This document shows positions 1 through 10,190 of a stretch of 64,000 nt of DNA, one piece after another. This stretch comes from Maribacter sp. MMG018. Lineage in GTDB: Bacteria > Bacteroidota > Bacteroidia > Flavobacteriales > Flavobacteriaceae. Location: NCBI RefSeq assembly GCF_018100785.1, contig NZ_JAGJEC010000004.1:1-64000 (forward strand). Reading direction: 5' to 3'. A model generated the notes under the pieces. It did no database searches. It was not told the DNA's origin and worked only from the letters and a program-made list of their open reading frames with translations. The stretch's first letter is position 1, and each line of letters opens with the position of its first letter. The position numbers and the translations under genes are program-made.

Positions 1-128
1 GTACCAACTTTTACGGAAAAAATGCAAACAAATAAAAAAAAGAAGCCAATCGTTTAAATATCAGCACATTACAAAACACACCTAAAACAACACTCTCATA
101 TACAACAAATTACAAACCCTGATTTCTA

Positions 129-2120
129 TTACGAAAAGAAGTTCCAAACAAGACCAAACCGTATTACAAAATCTCTATATGGATAATTAGGGGCAGAATA
201 ATAGTTATAATCTCCAAACAAAGAATTAAAATGTTCTGCTTTTAGAAATATTCTGGTCTGTTGTATTCTTGCATTTATAAAGAAATCCAGCAAAGGATAC
301 CCCCCTAACTCTTCCTTGTCCTGAACAAAGAACTCACCTAGAACAGGATTATAACCGTTCATGTTATATTTAGAAAAATACTTAAAGGTTATGCCTGTCT
401 GTAAATACATGGCCTTCTTAAACACATCGGAAGAAAAATACAAAGTGTTTCTTGTTACCAATTGTGGCACATTTAGCACATCGGCGTCTTGAGAAACCGC
501 TTGGTACATGAATGTATTGTTCAACGCAAATTTACCAAGGGTAAACTCCTTATTGTACTTAACCTTTAAATATGAGATTCCAGCTTCTTCTTGATATGGT
601 TTTATGTTTGCATTTTCAAGTCCCTCTTCCAGATTCAATGAGGGGTCGGTTCCAAAATAGGTGTAGTTATCTAAATTGGTATATTTTACAGAAACACCTC
701 CCAACAATTTCGAATCCAAAGAAAACTCAAGACTATTTATTCTTTCTTTCTTAAAAACATCGGTATTCTGCCAATTGTAATTCAAATATTCACTTTGGTA
801 CAGTAAAAAATTAAAGTTCGGCATTCTTGCAGAGGAATGAACTTTAACCTTAAACCTATATTTATCGTTCAGGTCATAAGAGGCGACCGCGTCCAATATA
901 TTACCAGAAAGATCCCCTGAGACATTATACTTAAAAGAGCCATTTACCAAAAATCCTCCAATTTTCTTTTCATAATCTGCACCTATGGCCACTTCAGCCC
1001 CATTCAACTTACTATCTATCTTATCACCATCCTCGGAAATTAACGTACTATTAAAAAAGTAATCGTAATTAAAAAGGTTTATGTTACCCTTCAACCTTCC
1101 CAATACACTATTATAAAACTCGAGATTAACCTGATTATAGAAAGTTTTTAAACTTGCCTTATCGTTGATCGTTGAAAGAATGGCATCCCCAAAGTACGAA
1201 TCACCCGAATCTTGCATGAATTGATAATATTTGGTCTCGTAATTAAAAACATGCCCTATGGCCAACGACGTTTTTTCTACGATACTGGAATCTTTCCTCT
1301 TTCTGACTAGTTTATATGTATGATCTAAATAATATCTTTTACCCAGGATCTTGTTATCGGCATCATCAAAACGAACGTCCACTTTTGCCCTATCTGTAAA
1401 CTCGGGGTCGCCAGACTCGAACTGGAGCTCTTTATCGGTCAAACCCGCATTTTCTTCCGAAAGTATATCTTGCGCCGCAATATGGGCCCGTAGGGCATAC
1501 CTACCGTTCTCGGTCATGTAATTTGAGGTAGCGGTAAAGTTACCGGATTGTATTTGATTGGAGTTATATTTACCCAGAGACCTATGCCCTTTGTACCCTA
1601 TTGAAAAATTTAACCGCCTAGAGGTATTAAAAGTGAGCATGGCATCCAATAGCTGCCCCTCTTCTAAAGTTGTCTTGAACAAAATATCTGTCATAGGGGT
1701 AGCTACATTATAGTAGTTAATATCCTCTACCTCTCTATAGTTAAAATGTTTGGCCATGGCCCCAAGTTGAGGATACATCGTAGCCCTTTCCGCATTCACC
1801 CCCAATTTATTATAGGTTTGCCCAATATTGGACAAAGGCATAAGCTCAAAATCATCTTGCCGCAGATAATTATACTTGTATTCTTTTTGAACTGTAAGGG
1901 TGGTATCTAAAAAGGTGGTATCTCTCGCAAAAGAAATAATCTTATAATCGCGAATGGTAACCTCGCTAACACTATCTTTCTTAGCAGCTGATTTTGGAAG
2001 TGTCTTCACATTATTAACAGAGAGTGAATCGTTTTTTTGCCTAGGCGGTCTTCTTTCTTGCGAAAAAAGTGTCAGGGCCGAAAAAGAAAATACCAACAAT
2101 AAAAAATATCTCATGCGCAT
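129..2120 (-). CDS. putative outer-membrane porin (Porin_10-like)
   Basis: 663 residues. A signal peptide covers about residues 1-20 (hydrophobic run ending in FSQ), followed by a basic, Ser/Lys-rich linker. The rest is dominated by alternating aromatic/polar strands typical of a large beta barrel, and the protein ends in an aromatic-rich strand (WNFFS). Length and pattern fit the Bacteroidetes 'putative porin' family (Pfam Porin_10); this is recognition by eye, not a search. It has no TonB box, plug or carboxypeptidase-like N-terminal domain, so it is not a SusC homologue. It stands alone on the minus strand, separated from the upstream SusCD operon by a strong terminator. Its substrate cannot be told. 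Confidence 0.75.
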   Translation of the reverse strand: MRMRYFLLLVFSFSALTLFSQERRPPRQKNDSLSVNNVKTLPKSAAKKDSVSEVTIRDYKIISFARDTTFLDTTLTVQKEYKYNYLRQDDFELMPLSNIGQTYNKLGVNAERATMYPQLGAMAKHFNYREVEDINYYNVATPMTDILFKTTLEEGQLLDAMLTFNTSRRLNFSIGYKGHRSLGKYNSNQIQSGNFTATSNYMTENGRYALRAHIAAQDILSEENAGLTDKELQFESGDPEFTDRAKVDVRFDDADNKILGKRYYLDHTYKLVRKRKDSSIVEKTSLAIGHVFNYETKYYQFMQDSGDSYFGDAILSTINDKASLKTFYNQVNLEFYNSVLGRLKGNINLFNYDYFFNSTLISEDGDKIDSKLNGAEVAIGADYEKKIGGFLVNGSFKYNVSGDLSGNILDAVASYDLNDKYRFKVKVHSSARMPNFNFLLYQSEYLNYNWQNTDVFKKERINSLEFSLDSKLLGGVSVKYTNLDNYTYFGTDPSLNLEEGLENANIKPYQEEAGISYLKVKYNKEFTLGKFALNNTFMYQAVSQDADVLNVPQLVTRNTLYFSSDVFKKAMYLQTGITFKYFSKYNMNGYNPVLGEFFVQDKEELGGYPLLDFFINARIQQTRIFLKAEHFNSLFGDYNYYSAPNYPYRDFVIRFGLVWNFFS

Positions 2121-2180
2121 ATATTACGGAAACAAAGTTAATTTTTTTGTTACTAACAAAATGTGAAAGTTTATGCAATA

Positions 2181-2212
2181 AAAAAACCCCGCCAAAAGGC
2201 GGGGTTTTCTTT
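2181..2212 (-). terminator. terminator of the first susCD operon
   Basis: A perfect hairpin with stem ACCCCGCC/GGCGGGGT and an AAAA loop, with A runs on the left and T runs on the right, so it can work in both directions. It lies 21 bases past the SusD stop on the minus strand and before the porin gene, so its main job is to end the susCD transcript. Confidence 0.85.
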
Positions 2213-2233
2213 TATAATTGATACTAAGGTATA

Positions 2234-3610
2234 TTAATAACCTTCGTTCTGTACCATATTAGAATTTGCATTCATCTCAGCCAATGGTATAGGCCAAGCA
2301 AACAAATTATTCGGATAAGTCAATGTCTGAATAACATTTTGAGTTAGCCCAACAGCATCAACTGATTGACCTGTTCTCATCAAATCATCAAAACGGAAAC
2401 CTTCAAATATCAACTCTTTTCTACGCTCGTTCAAAATATCTTCTTTGGTAACAGATGCATAAGGAGCAGCATTTCTGTTTGAAGTTATTTTATTTATCTC
2501 TGTTAATGCATCTCCACCTGTCTCCAATAATGCTTCGGCATAGTTCAATATTACTTCTTCATATCTAAACAATGGAATGTTATCCGTTCCATTTGGCGTC
2601 TCTGGATATTTACCCATATTCCTCAACACAGTACCCCCGTCCTGGTATCCTAAGATATCTAAACGAACATCACCTGCATCATAAATATCAACTACATCAT
2701 CCATCACCTGAACATCACCATAACCTCCTGGTTCATCCTCGGGATATCTGTAAATGTATGCCAATGAATTAGAACTTAAATTATCAGTAGCACTGAATGC
2801 CAATTCAAACAATACGTTAGAACCACCGTCTCCAGACCAACTAGACACATACGAACCGGCATCTATAACAGAATACAAGCCAGAACCAATAACAGCCTCC
2901 GAAGCTGTTACCGCTCTAGGCCAGTCTCCGAAGTAAACAGCAACCCTAGACTCCAATGCCTTAGCCACATACTTAGACACCAATGTCTTATCTGTATCAT
3001 AGGAAGAATCCATCATTCCAAAAGCTGTTTCCAAATCGGTATAGATCGCTTGCTTTACATCCTCTACAGAGCTTCTAGAAGGAAATAAATCCTCACCTTT
3101 AAATGTAGTTACAATAGGCACACCCAAGGTTCCACCTGCATGTTGCTGCCCATATGAACGCAACAAATCATAATTACCCAATGCCCTTAAGATCAATGCT
3201 TGACCCTGAATATGGGCACCATAATCCAAATCACCTTCTAAAGTAGACAAATCTGTATTAATGATAATGTTAAGATTCGCCATCATCTCATATACATCAT
3301 CCCAGATATAACCTGTATTTGAATTATAAGTAAACTGAGCATTCGTGGTAAACCTACCGGAACTACCATTTGCAAAACAGTTGTCAGACCTAACCTCATT
3401 GTTAGCGATTATATCTCGACCATAGTACTCCTCGTCCGTTAAAACATTATGCGCCCCTTTAAGAACACTGTACAAGTTGTCCACTTTGGTAATACTACCC
3501 TCAACATCTTTACTTTGTGCCAAGGTAGGCTCAAGATCTTCCGTACTACACGATGTCATCACCATTGCCATTACAGCAAACGATAACACTAAAATTTTAT
3601 TTGTTTTCAT
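2234..3610 (-). CDS. SusD/RagB-family outer-membrane lipoprotein
   Basis: 458 residues. A lipoprotein signal ends at Cys21 (VMTSC), followed by the acidic residues STED that in this phylum often mark surface export. The body is alpha-helical with the SusD-type TPR-like layout, including the typical early helix after NNEVRSDNC and a C-terminal ERRKELIFEGFRFDDLMRTG block that is a strong RagB/SusD hallmark. SusD proteins sit on top of their SusC partner and capture nutrient (glycan or peptide) for import. The partner lies 13 bases upstream in the same operon. No carbohydrate-active enzyme adjoins this pair, so the substrate is open; peptide or general glycan uptake are both possible. Confidence 0.93.
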   Translation of the reverse strand: MKTNKILVLSFAVMAMVMTSCSTEDLEPTLAQSKDVEGSITKVDNLYSVLKGAHNVLTDEEYYGRDIIANNEVRSDNCFANGSSGRFTTNAQFTYNSNTGYIWDDVYEMMANLNIIINTDLSTLEGDLDYGAHIQGQALILRALGNYDLLRSYGQQHAGGTLGVPIVTTFKGEDLFPSRSSVEDVKQAIYTDLETAFGMMDSSYDTDKTLVSKYVAKALESRVAVYFGDWPRAVTASEAVIGSGLYSVIDAGSYVSSWSGDGGSNVLFELAFSATDNLSSNSLAYIYRYPEDEPGGYGDVQVMDDVVDIYDAGDVRLDILGYQDGGTVLRNMGKYPETPNGTDNIPLFRYEEVILNYAEALLETGGDALTEINKITSNRNAAPYASVTKEDILNERRKELIFEGFRFDDLMRTGQSVDAVGLTQNVIQTLTYPNNLFAWPIPLAEMNANSNMVQNEGY

Positions 3611-3623
3611 CTTTTTCTTTTTT

Positions 3624-6600
3624 TTAGAAGTTCAAATTAACACCTATCGCTATTGTTCTAGAAGGTGGTGTTTCCAACCCGGTTTCACCAGGTGTCACAT
3701 CTCCTCCTTGGCTATCAACATCTACTTCAGGGTCATACAGCAAGTTGTCATCCTTAACCCAAGTAAATAAATTATTACCTCTAACAAAGAACCTAAGTTT
3801 ATCAACACCTATTCTCTCTACCGCTTTTGAAGGCAAATCAAAACCAACAGTCAAAGCTCTTAACCTAAAGAAATCTCCATCGTATAGATACTTAGAGTGT
3901 CTTTGCCATCCAGTTGCACCTCCCGTAAACTTGCCATTACGAGCAATATCACCGGGCTCTTGCCATCTATCCAATAAAGATGTATAACCATTGTAGGAGA
4001 AGACAGAATACCCATTTGGCTGATTCAAATACAAATGCCAACCTTCATATACTTTGTTGCCACCGGCATAATAACCGTTTGCGTTTATGAAAAAGTTCTT
4101 ATACTTGAAATTAAAGTTAAGACCAGCCGTAAAAGTTGGTACTGCATTGGCACCTTGGAAAACCGCTTCAGCTTCGTTAAAATTTGTAGTCGTAGCTCCA
4201 TCTACTCCATTGATGTACCATTCCTCATTACCGGTATCGGGGTTAACACCCGCCCAAGTAGGCATATACCATTCTCTAACAGAGTGTCCGGTTTCTATTC
4301 TCGTAGTCGACGTAGTTATTGTTCTTTCAATTCCATTAGGATCCAGAGGAAGTTCTGTAACCTCATTATCAACGGTTGCAAAATTACCGCCCAAAGAAAA
4401 CTGAACATCTTCTGTATTAACGATATTGAAATTAAGTTCAACCTCAATACCTTTATTGGTCAACTCACCAATGTTTTGATATTGACTACCAAATCCTGTA
4501 GTTAAAGAAAGAGGCACATCTAACAACAAATCTTTAGAAGTTCTGTGGTAATAACCAGCACTACCGCTCACAACGTTGTTAAACAAGCCGAAATCAACCC
4601 CTACATCCAAGGTATTAGAAGTCTCCCATGAAAGATCCTCGTTACCAAAAGAACCGACATACTGAGCACCTTCTCCATTATAGTCAGCACTGTAACCAAA
4701 TAAAGACTGATATTGGTTGGCACTAATATTAGCGTTACCCGTAACACCGTAAGAAGCTCTTAACTTAAGGTTGTTCACCACATCAGAATCAGCTAAGAAA
4801 TTTTCTTTTTGCAAGTTCCATGCAGCACCAACAGACCAGAAGTTACCCCACCTGTTGTCTTTTGAGAATCTAGAATTACCTTCTCTACGATATGAAAGAT
4901 CTAACACATATTTACCTCCAAATGCAGAATACTTAACCAACCCCATGTAGGCAGCTATATAATAATCATAGAAACTAGAGCTCACACCACTAGGAGTACC
5001 TACACTATCTAAATAGTACAATCCGTCATCAGCAAAATTCTGACCATAACCACCTACAAAATATCTGCGGTTTGATTGATATTCTTGCAACACTTTAAAA
5101 TCCAACCTGTGGTCATCATTAACATCCCAACTATAATCAAAGTAATTTTGAAAAACATAGAAGGCATTCGTTCTATCATATTGTTCCGCATCACCAGAAT
5201 TTGCAGCGCCGTAACCATATACACGGTTCGAATAATTCCTGTAATTATATCCTTGATAATCCACATTGAAAACACTACCATAAGATAGACCTTTTCCTAA
5301 ATCCCAATTTAAAGCATTATTGGAAATAACTCTTGTAAGTCTATTTTCGTAAATATTGTTATCTAAAAGATACAAAGGGTTTGGCAACGAACCAGAAAAA
5401 AGGTTATAAGAGCCATCTTCGTTGTAAGGCATATACAATGGAGACATAAAATACTTTGCAGACCTAGGGCTTTCAAAATAAGCACTAGTTTCCAAGAAAG
5501 CATTTTGTGTCGAATACGACCCTTGGTTATTTGAAGTAAACTTCAAACTTGGCGTCAAATTTTTTGTAAAATTGATAGATCCTGAAATTCTCTCAAAAGA
5601 AGGACCTTTTACCGTTCCCTCTTGTTTCATATAACCTATAGACCCAAAAAAAGTATGGTCGTCACCACCGCCAGCAGCAGAAATACTATGCTGTTGAACA
5701 GGGGCAGCGTCGTTTCTTACAGCACGATCCCAATGAGGCTCGGGTCTACCTGCCGCATCCCAATCAGCATAAGAAGTAGCTAACAATTGATTTATCCCAT
5801 CTTGCTTAGTAGCAGCATCCCCATCGTTATAAAGAGCTTCACCACCAAGCTCTAAACGCTGCGCTGCAGTTAATGGAACTGGCCCGGTAATCGCATCTCT
5901 CTGAAACCCGTAGCTAGAGTTAATGCTAAATTTAGTTTCACCCGCCTTACCAGACTTGGTCGTAATCAAAATAACACCGTTAGAACCTCTTGCACCATAC
6001 TGAGCAGTTGCAGAAGCATCTTTAAGTACTGTTATAGACTTGATATTATTGTTATCCAAAGCAGCCAAAGGAGACAATGAAGAGTATGCACTACTAGCGC
6101 CTACATTATCATTACCTACAGGAACACCGTTGATTACATACAAAGGCTCATTCCCCGCAGTAATAGAACTAATACCACGAATACGAACGTTAGATACTGA
6201 ACCTGGAGTACCAGAAGTAGCAGACATAGCCAAACCAGCCACGTTACCCTGTAACGCCTGATCCACACTAGGAGCTATAATTTCAGATAACTTTTCGGCA
6301 TCTACCTGAACAACAGATCCCGTAACATCCGATCTTCTTTGAGAGGTATAACCCGTTACAACAACTTCTTCCAAAGCTTGGGCATCATCCTCCATCTGAA
6401 CATTGATCACATTACCTGCCCCAACTGTTCTAGTCACTGTTTTTTGTCCAACATACGTGAACCTTAATACGTCACCTTGATTTACCATGATGGTATAGTT
6501 ACCATCAAAATCTGTTTGTGTCCCGTTAGTAGTTCCTACTACTACAACAGACACACCGGGTAATGGCACATTTGATTGATCCGTCACATTACCGGAAACC

Positions 6601-6677
6601 GTTTTTTCCTGCGCATAGGAAAATGAGATGCATAACGCCAATAAAGGGGTCAACATCCACGCAAACTTCTGTTTCAT
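3624..6677 (-). CDS. SusC/RagA-family TonB-dependent transporter
   Basis: 1017 residues, a normal length for SusC. Domains in order: signal peptide (about 1-22, ending SYAQ), carboxypeptidase-D regulatory-like beta domain (about 25-105), TonB box/linker region with EEVVVTGY (about 104-111), plug domain with RIRGISS and YVINGVPV (about 112-235), then a 22-strand-type barrel ending in the C-terminal phenylalanine (GVNLNF) used for outer-membrane insertion. It imports a ligand captured by its SusD partner, powered by TonB. First gene of a two-gene operon. A candidate promoter lies 30-60 bases upstream of its start codon. Confidence 0.95.
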   Translation of the reverse strand: MKQKFAWMLTPLLALCISFSYAQEKTVSGNVTDQSNVPLPGVSVVVVGTTNGTQTDFDGNYTIMVNQGDVLRFTYVGQKTVTRTVGAGNVINVQMEDDAQALEEVVVTGYTSQRRSDVTGSVVQVDAEKLSEIIAPSVDQALQGNVAGLAMSATSGTPGSVSNVRIRGISSITAGNEPLYVINGVPVGNDNVGASSAYSSLSPLAALDNNNIKSITVLKDASATAQYGARGSNGVILITTKSGKAGETKFSINSSYGFQRDAITGPVPLTAAQRLELGGEALYNDGDAATKQDGINQLLATSYADWDAAGRPEPHWDRAVRNDAAPVQQHSISAAGGGDDHTFFGSIGYMKQEGTVKGPSFERISGSINFTKNLTPSLKFTSNNQGSYSTQNAFLETSAYFESPRSAKYFMSPLYMPYNEDGSYNLFSGSLPNPLYLLDNNIYENRLTRVISNNALNWDLGKGLSYGSVFNVDYQGYNYRNYSNRVYGYGAANSGDAEQYDRTNAFYVFQNYFDYSWDVNDDHRLDFKVLQEYQSNRRYFVGGYGQNFADDGLYYLDSVGTPSGVSSSFYDYYIAAYMGLVKYSAFGGKYVLDLSYRREGNSRFSKDNRWGNFWSVGAAWNLQKENFLADSDVVNNLKLRASYGVTGNANISANQYQSLFGYSADYNGEGAQYVGSFGNEDLSWETSNTLDVGVDFGLFNNVVSGSAGYYHRTSKDLLLDVPLSLTTGFGSQYQNIGELTNKGIEVELNFNIVNTEDVQFSLGGNFATVDNEVTELPLDPNGIERTITTSTTRIETGHSVREWYMPTWAGVNPDTGNEEWYINGVDGATTTNFNEAEAVFQGANAVPTFTAGLNFNFKYKNFFINANGYYAGGNKVYEGWHLYLNQPNGYSVFSYNGYTSLLDRWQEPGDIARNGKFTGGATGWQRHSKYLYDGDFFRLRALTVGFDLPSKAVERIGVDKLRFFVRGNNLFTWVKDDNLLYDPEVDVDSQGGDVTPGETGLETPPSRTIAIGVNLNF

Positions 6678-6706
6678 ACATTTTTGGTTTTTGAATTAGC
6701 AAGTGC

Positions 6707-6737
6707 CAAAATTCATGAAAAAACCGAAGTAATCCAA
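6707..6737 (-). promoter_or_regulatory. candidate Bacteroidetes promoter of the first susCD operon
   Basis: Reading the minus strand, TTG (6737-6735) is followed after 20 bases by GAATTTTG (6714-6707), a 7 of 8 match to the -7 box TAnnTTTG. Spacing and position upstream of susC fit the phylum consensus. One mismatch at the first base keeps confidence moderate. Confidence 0.45.
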
Positions 6738-6889
6738 AAGTCTTCTTAAGCCGAAGCCAAAAAATGTTAAAATATTCTGCTGTTTTAAAAAAAATAAATC
6801 AATTTTGATTTTTTAATGAAAAAAACACAAACATTTAACTTTTATCAAGAATAAATTTAACTGATTAAAAAGTTAACAAAATCATAATT

Positions 6890-7483
6890 TTGAAGAAATT
6901 TTATACTTTTTTTAACGAAACGGGTACTGACGAAGCTGGAAGAGGGTGTTTGGCCGGTCCGGTAACGGCTGCTTCGGTAGTATTACCAAAAGACTTCGAA
7001 AATACCATTCTTAACGATTCTAAACAAGTATCCGTAAAGAATAGAGATCTGCTAAAATCGATCATCGAAAACGAAAGCGTATCCTTTGGTGTAGCACATA
7101 TAACACCAGAAAAAATTGATGAAATAAATATCCTCAACGCTTCTATATTGGCCATGCACAAAGCAATCGACCAACTTTCGGAGACACCGCCCTTTATTAT
7201 AGTGGACGGCAATAAGTTTAAACCATACAAAAACGTACCATATAAATGTATTGTAAAGGGCGATTCTAAATACATGAGCATTGCCGCGGCCTCTATTTTG
7301 GCAAAAACCTATAGAGATCAATACATGGAAAAATTACATGAAGAATTTCCGATGTACAATTGGAAAAAAAACAAAGGCTACCCTACCAAGGAACATAGGG
7401 AGGCCATAAGAAAATATGGTATTACCAAATACCACAGAAAAACTTTTAGACTACTGCCCGAACAACTTAGTCTAGAACTTTAA
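6890..7483 (+). CDS. rnhB: ribonuclease HII
   Basis: 197 residues. It cleaves the RNA strand of RNA-DNA hybrids and removes misincorporated ribonucleotides. The signature [12 protein letters not shown] begins at Asp14-Glu15; the other two metal-binding acidic residues are Asp106 (IIVDGNKF) and Asp125 ([17 protein letters not shown]), so the DEDD set is complete. The start codon is TTG: no ATG or GTG lies in frame between it and the catalytic motif, and the N-terminus is only 13 residues, the usual length in flavobacteria. The following lipoprotein gene begins within about 30 bases and is probably cotranscribed. Cytoplasmic. Function is secure. Confidence 0.97.
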   Translation: MKKFYTFFNETGTDEAGRGCLAGPVTAASVVLPKDFENTILNDSKQVSVKNRDLLKSIIENESVSFGVAHITPEKIDEINILNASILAMHKAIDQLSETPPFIIVDGNKFKPYKNVPYKCIVKGDSKYMSIAAASILAKTYRDQYMEKLHEEFPMYNWKKNKGYPTKEHREAIRKYGITKYHRKTFRLLPEQLSLEL

Positions 7484-7512
7484 AAAGTATAAATTTGCCT
7501 AAAAGTAAATTT

Positions 7513-9987
7513 ATGAGGGTTAGAATACTACTTCTTTTTTTTAGTGCTATCTACTTTACCGCCTGCTCACCAAAAAAAGAGCCTACGGATTCTCTCCTTA
7601 ATTTTGTTCCGGAAAACGTTTCGGTAATAGTTAAAATCAATGACTTAAATTCTTTTAAATCAGAAATTGAGGACAACGACCTCATATCCAATGTAGAAAA
7701 ATTAGATTTTTCGGAAAAAATAAGCAACGGGCTACGACAGCTTAAATATATTCAAAGTAAAACAGACGGTCTTCTTGCCATATTGGAAAATTCTCAAAAC
7801 AGTTTTGATTTTGTTTATGTTTCATCGGATACGCTTCCCATCCTAAATATGGACAATATAAAGGACAAAACCCTTGAAACAATTGAAAACGCCGGATTGA
7901 AGATTGATAAATACACTTTAAACAATACTACCTTTAACAAAGCCACAATAAAAAACAAACAAGTAATTAGTTCTTCGGAAATTCTTCTATTAAACATCAA
8001 GGAAAATATAGAACGGCAGAAGGGCACTAAAAATGATATCCTCGAAAAATTCAACAAATTATCGGACCCATCTAAATCTGCCCAAATATGGGTAGACTTG
8101 TCTAAAGGTGAACAACTATACAACCACCTATTGAATATTAAGCCGGACACGACCCAATCTTTTAAACACAATAACTGGCTCTCGTTGGACGTAAACCTTA
8201 AGGACGACCAATTATTATTGAACGGTATAACTGTTCTAAAAGATTCCACAAACAACTACCTTAAACTCTTCACCGACACCAAACCTTTACCCAACACCAC
8301 CGCAAAACTTATACCTACAAATACGGACTCTTACCGATCCATCACCTTTAACGACTTTAAGTCGTTTTCCAACAACAGGGAAAAATATTTGGATGGGGAC
8401 TTAGAAAAGGATTCTATTTTATCTACGGTAGAAGAAATAGGCATTGCTCAAATAAACGGTGCTAAGGCCGTTGTTCTAAAAACCTATGGAGCTGCCAACA
8501 TCACCGATTTTGTAAACAATCTTAAGAGCTCCTCCATCGATTTTCAGGGAAGTGAAATATTAGAGCTTAGACCCGATAATTTTATCTCTAAAAACCTTTC
8601 CCCGATCATTGATGATTTTACACCAAAGTATGCCAGTATTATCGAAAACACCTTTGTCTTTAGTAAAGAACTAGCACCTATAAAAGACATTATCTCTACC
8701 AATAAAGGCGAGAGATCATTGGCCAATACGGTAATGTACAAAAACACAGAGAATATTACTACAGACGAGTCCACCATACTTACCGTCTCAAACTTCAAAG
8801 GTTTTCAAGAAAACCTAAAACAAAATGGTTATACGCATTTGGCCAATGATTTAAAGAATACCGGTTTATCAGATTACCTTTTTGGGTCTCAAATAATTGC
8901 CGACCACGGTTTTCTACATACCAATTATTTTCTAAAAAAAATATCGGAATCGGAGAACTTGGCAGGTGTTTCCGAAATATTCAATATTCAATTAGAGACC
9001 GATATTCTGCTTAACCCCCAATTCTTCACAAACCACAGAACAAACAAGAAAGAAATTGTTGTTCAAGACCAAGACAATGTACTTTACCTTATTTCCACAC
9101 AAGGAAAAATTCTTTGGAAGAAACAGTTAGAGAGTGCCGTGCAAGGCAAAATACACGAAATAGACATTTATAAAAACGGAAAATTCCAACTGGCATTTAC
9201 GACCAACAATAGATTTTTTGTTATAGACCGAAACGGCAAAGAGGTGGCGCCTTTTACCTTTAAATATGAAGGCGGTAACCTTAACCCATTGGCCGTATTC
9301 GATTATGAGGGCAACAAGAACTATAGGTTCGTGGTTACCCAAAACGATAAAGTATTTATGTACAATAGCCAAGGGAACATTGTATCCGGCTTTAAGTATA
9401 CAAAGGCCAAAGAGAATATAATAGCCGCACCACAGCATTTTAACATCGGCCAAAAAGATTATTTGGTCTTTAGACTCAATGATGGCAGTCTTAAAATACT
9501 AAATCGTGTTGGCAATGTTAGGGTAAAAGTTTCTCAAAAATTCTCTTTTTCCGAAAACGATGTCAAGGTCCATAAAAATAAGTTTGTCATAACTACCAAA
9601 GACGGTGTTCTATATAAAATAGATACCAAGGGCAACATTGAAAAAGCGGACATGAAATTAAATGCGGACCATGGCATGGATGCTACCTCTAGAACATTGG
9701 TGTTAATGGACGATAATATTTTGACCATCAGGGACAAAAAAGTAGCCTTAGAGCTAGGCGTATACACCAAACCATCCATTTTTTACCTGAACGATAAAAT
9801 ATATGTATCGGTGACCGATATACAAAATCAAAAATCGTACTTGTTCGACAGTCAGGCAAAACCCATTTCCGGTTTTCCGATTTTCGGCACTTCTACTATA
9901 GATATGGCCGATATGGACAATGACAAAAGACCTGAACTGGTCATTAAAGACCTGGATAATTCTTTCATAGTCTATAAAATACGTTAA
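7513..9987 (+). CDS. large envelope lipoprotein with C-terminal propeller-like repeats
   Basis: 824 residues if it starts at ATG 7513; the frame is open from TTG 7495, but only the ATG start gives a standard lipoprotein signal (hydrophobic run then YFTAC). The N-terminal half contains FVPENVSVIVKINDL, which recalls DUF3352-like proteins. The second half (about residues 490-824) has repeated short strands such as VLYLISTQGKILWKK, FFVIDRNGKEVAPF and VFMYNSQGNIVSGF, the look of PQQ/WD-type propeller blades, and ends in an FG-GAP-like DMDNDKRPELV. It follows rnhB directly; this pairing is, as far as I recall, common in flavobacteria. The role is unknown; scaffold or envelope maintenance is a guess. 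Confidence 0.8.
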   Translation: MRVRILLLFFSAIYFTACSPKKEPTDSLLNFVPENVSVIVKINDLNSFKSEIEDNDLISNVEKLDFSEKISNGLRQLKYIQSKTDGLLAILENSQNSFDFVYVSSDTLPILNMDNIKDKTLETIENAGLKIDKYTLNNTTFNKATIKNKQVISSSEILLLNIKENIERQKGTKNDILEKFNKLSDPSKSAQIWVDLSKGEQLYNHLLNIKPDTTQSFKHNNWLSLDVNLKDDQLLLNGITVLKDSTNNYLKLFTDTKPLPNTTAKLIPTNTDSYRSITFNDFKSFSNNREKYLDGDLEKDSILSTVEEIGIAQINGAKAVVLKTYGAANITDFVNNLKSSSIDFQGSEILELRPDNFISKNLSPIIDDFTPKYASIIENTFVFSKELAPIKDIISTNKGERSLANTVMYKNTENITTDESTILTVSNFKGFQENLKQNGYTHLANDLKNTGLSDYLFGSQIIADHGFLHTNYFLKKISESENLAGVSEIFNIQLETDILLNPQFFTNHRTNKKEIVVQDQDNVLYLISTQGKILWKKQLESAVQGKIHEIDIYKNGKFQLAFTTNNRFFVIDRNGKEVAPFTFKYEGGNLNPLAVFDYEGNKNYRFVVTQNDKVFMYNSQGNIVSGFKYTKAKENIIAAPQHFNIGQKDYLVFRLNDGSLKILNRVGNVRVKVSQKFSFSENDVKVHKNKFVITTKDGVLYKIDTKGNIEKADMKLNADHGMDATSRTLVLMDDNILTIRDKKVALELGVYTKPSIFYLNDKIYVSVTDIQNQKSYLFDSQAKPISGFPIFGTSTIDMADMDNDKRPELVIKDLDNSFIVYKIR

Positions 9988-10072
9988 TACATATTTTTTA
10001 AGTATTCATAAGCCTGTAGTTGCCAGCTATACATTCTTCTTAAAGATTTGTTGAAGTTTCTTTAGTTTTAAT

Positions 10073-10102
10073 GTTAACCCTAATAGATGTGCAGGCATTA
10101 AA
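10073..10102 (+). promoter_or_regulatory. GTTAACC-N16-CATTAAA, candidate ECF-sigma promoter of the ompA operon
   Basis: GTTAACC at 10073-10079 and CATTAAA at 10096-10102. It is one of seven matching sites in 10-22.5 kb; the spacer here is 16 instead of 15. It lies inside the longest open frame of the downstream gene, which argues that translation starts later, at ATG 10191, giving a leader of about 80 bases. Confidence 0.65.
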
Positions 10103-10190
10103 TAGTGAGATTAGATCGGGAACCAAATTATTTCCCCTTTTCTGTTTCTCTATTAAAAACACCTATGAATACACTAAAATTTATGTACCG

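Noticed and set aside
10071-10190. N-terminal extension of the OmpA gene
   Set aside because: It overlaps the promoter motif and has no signal-peptide character; ATG 10191 gives a clean signal peptide.
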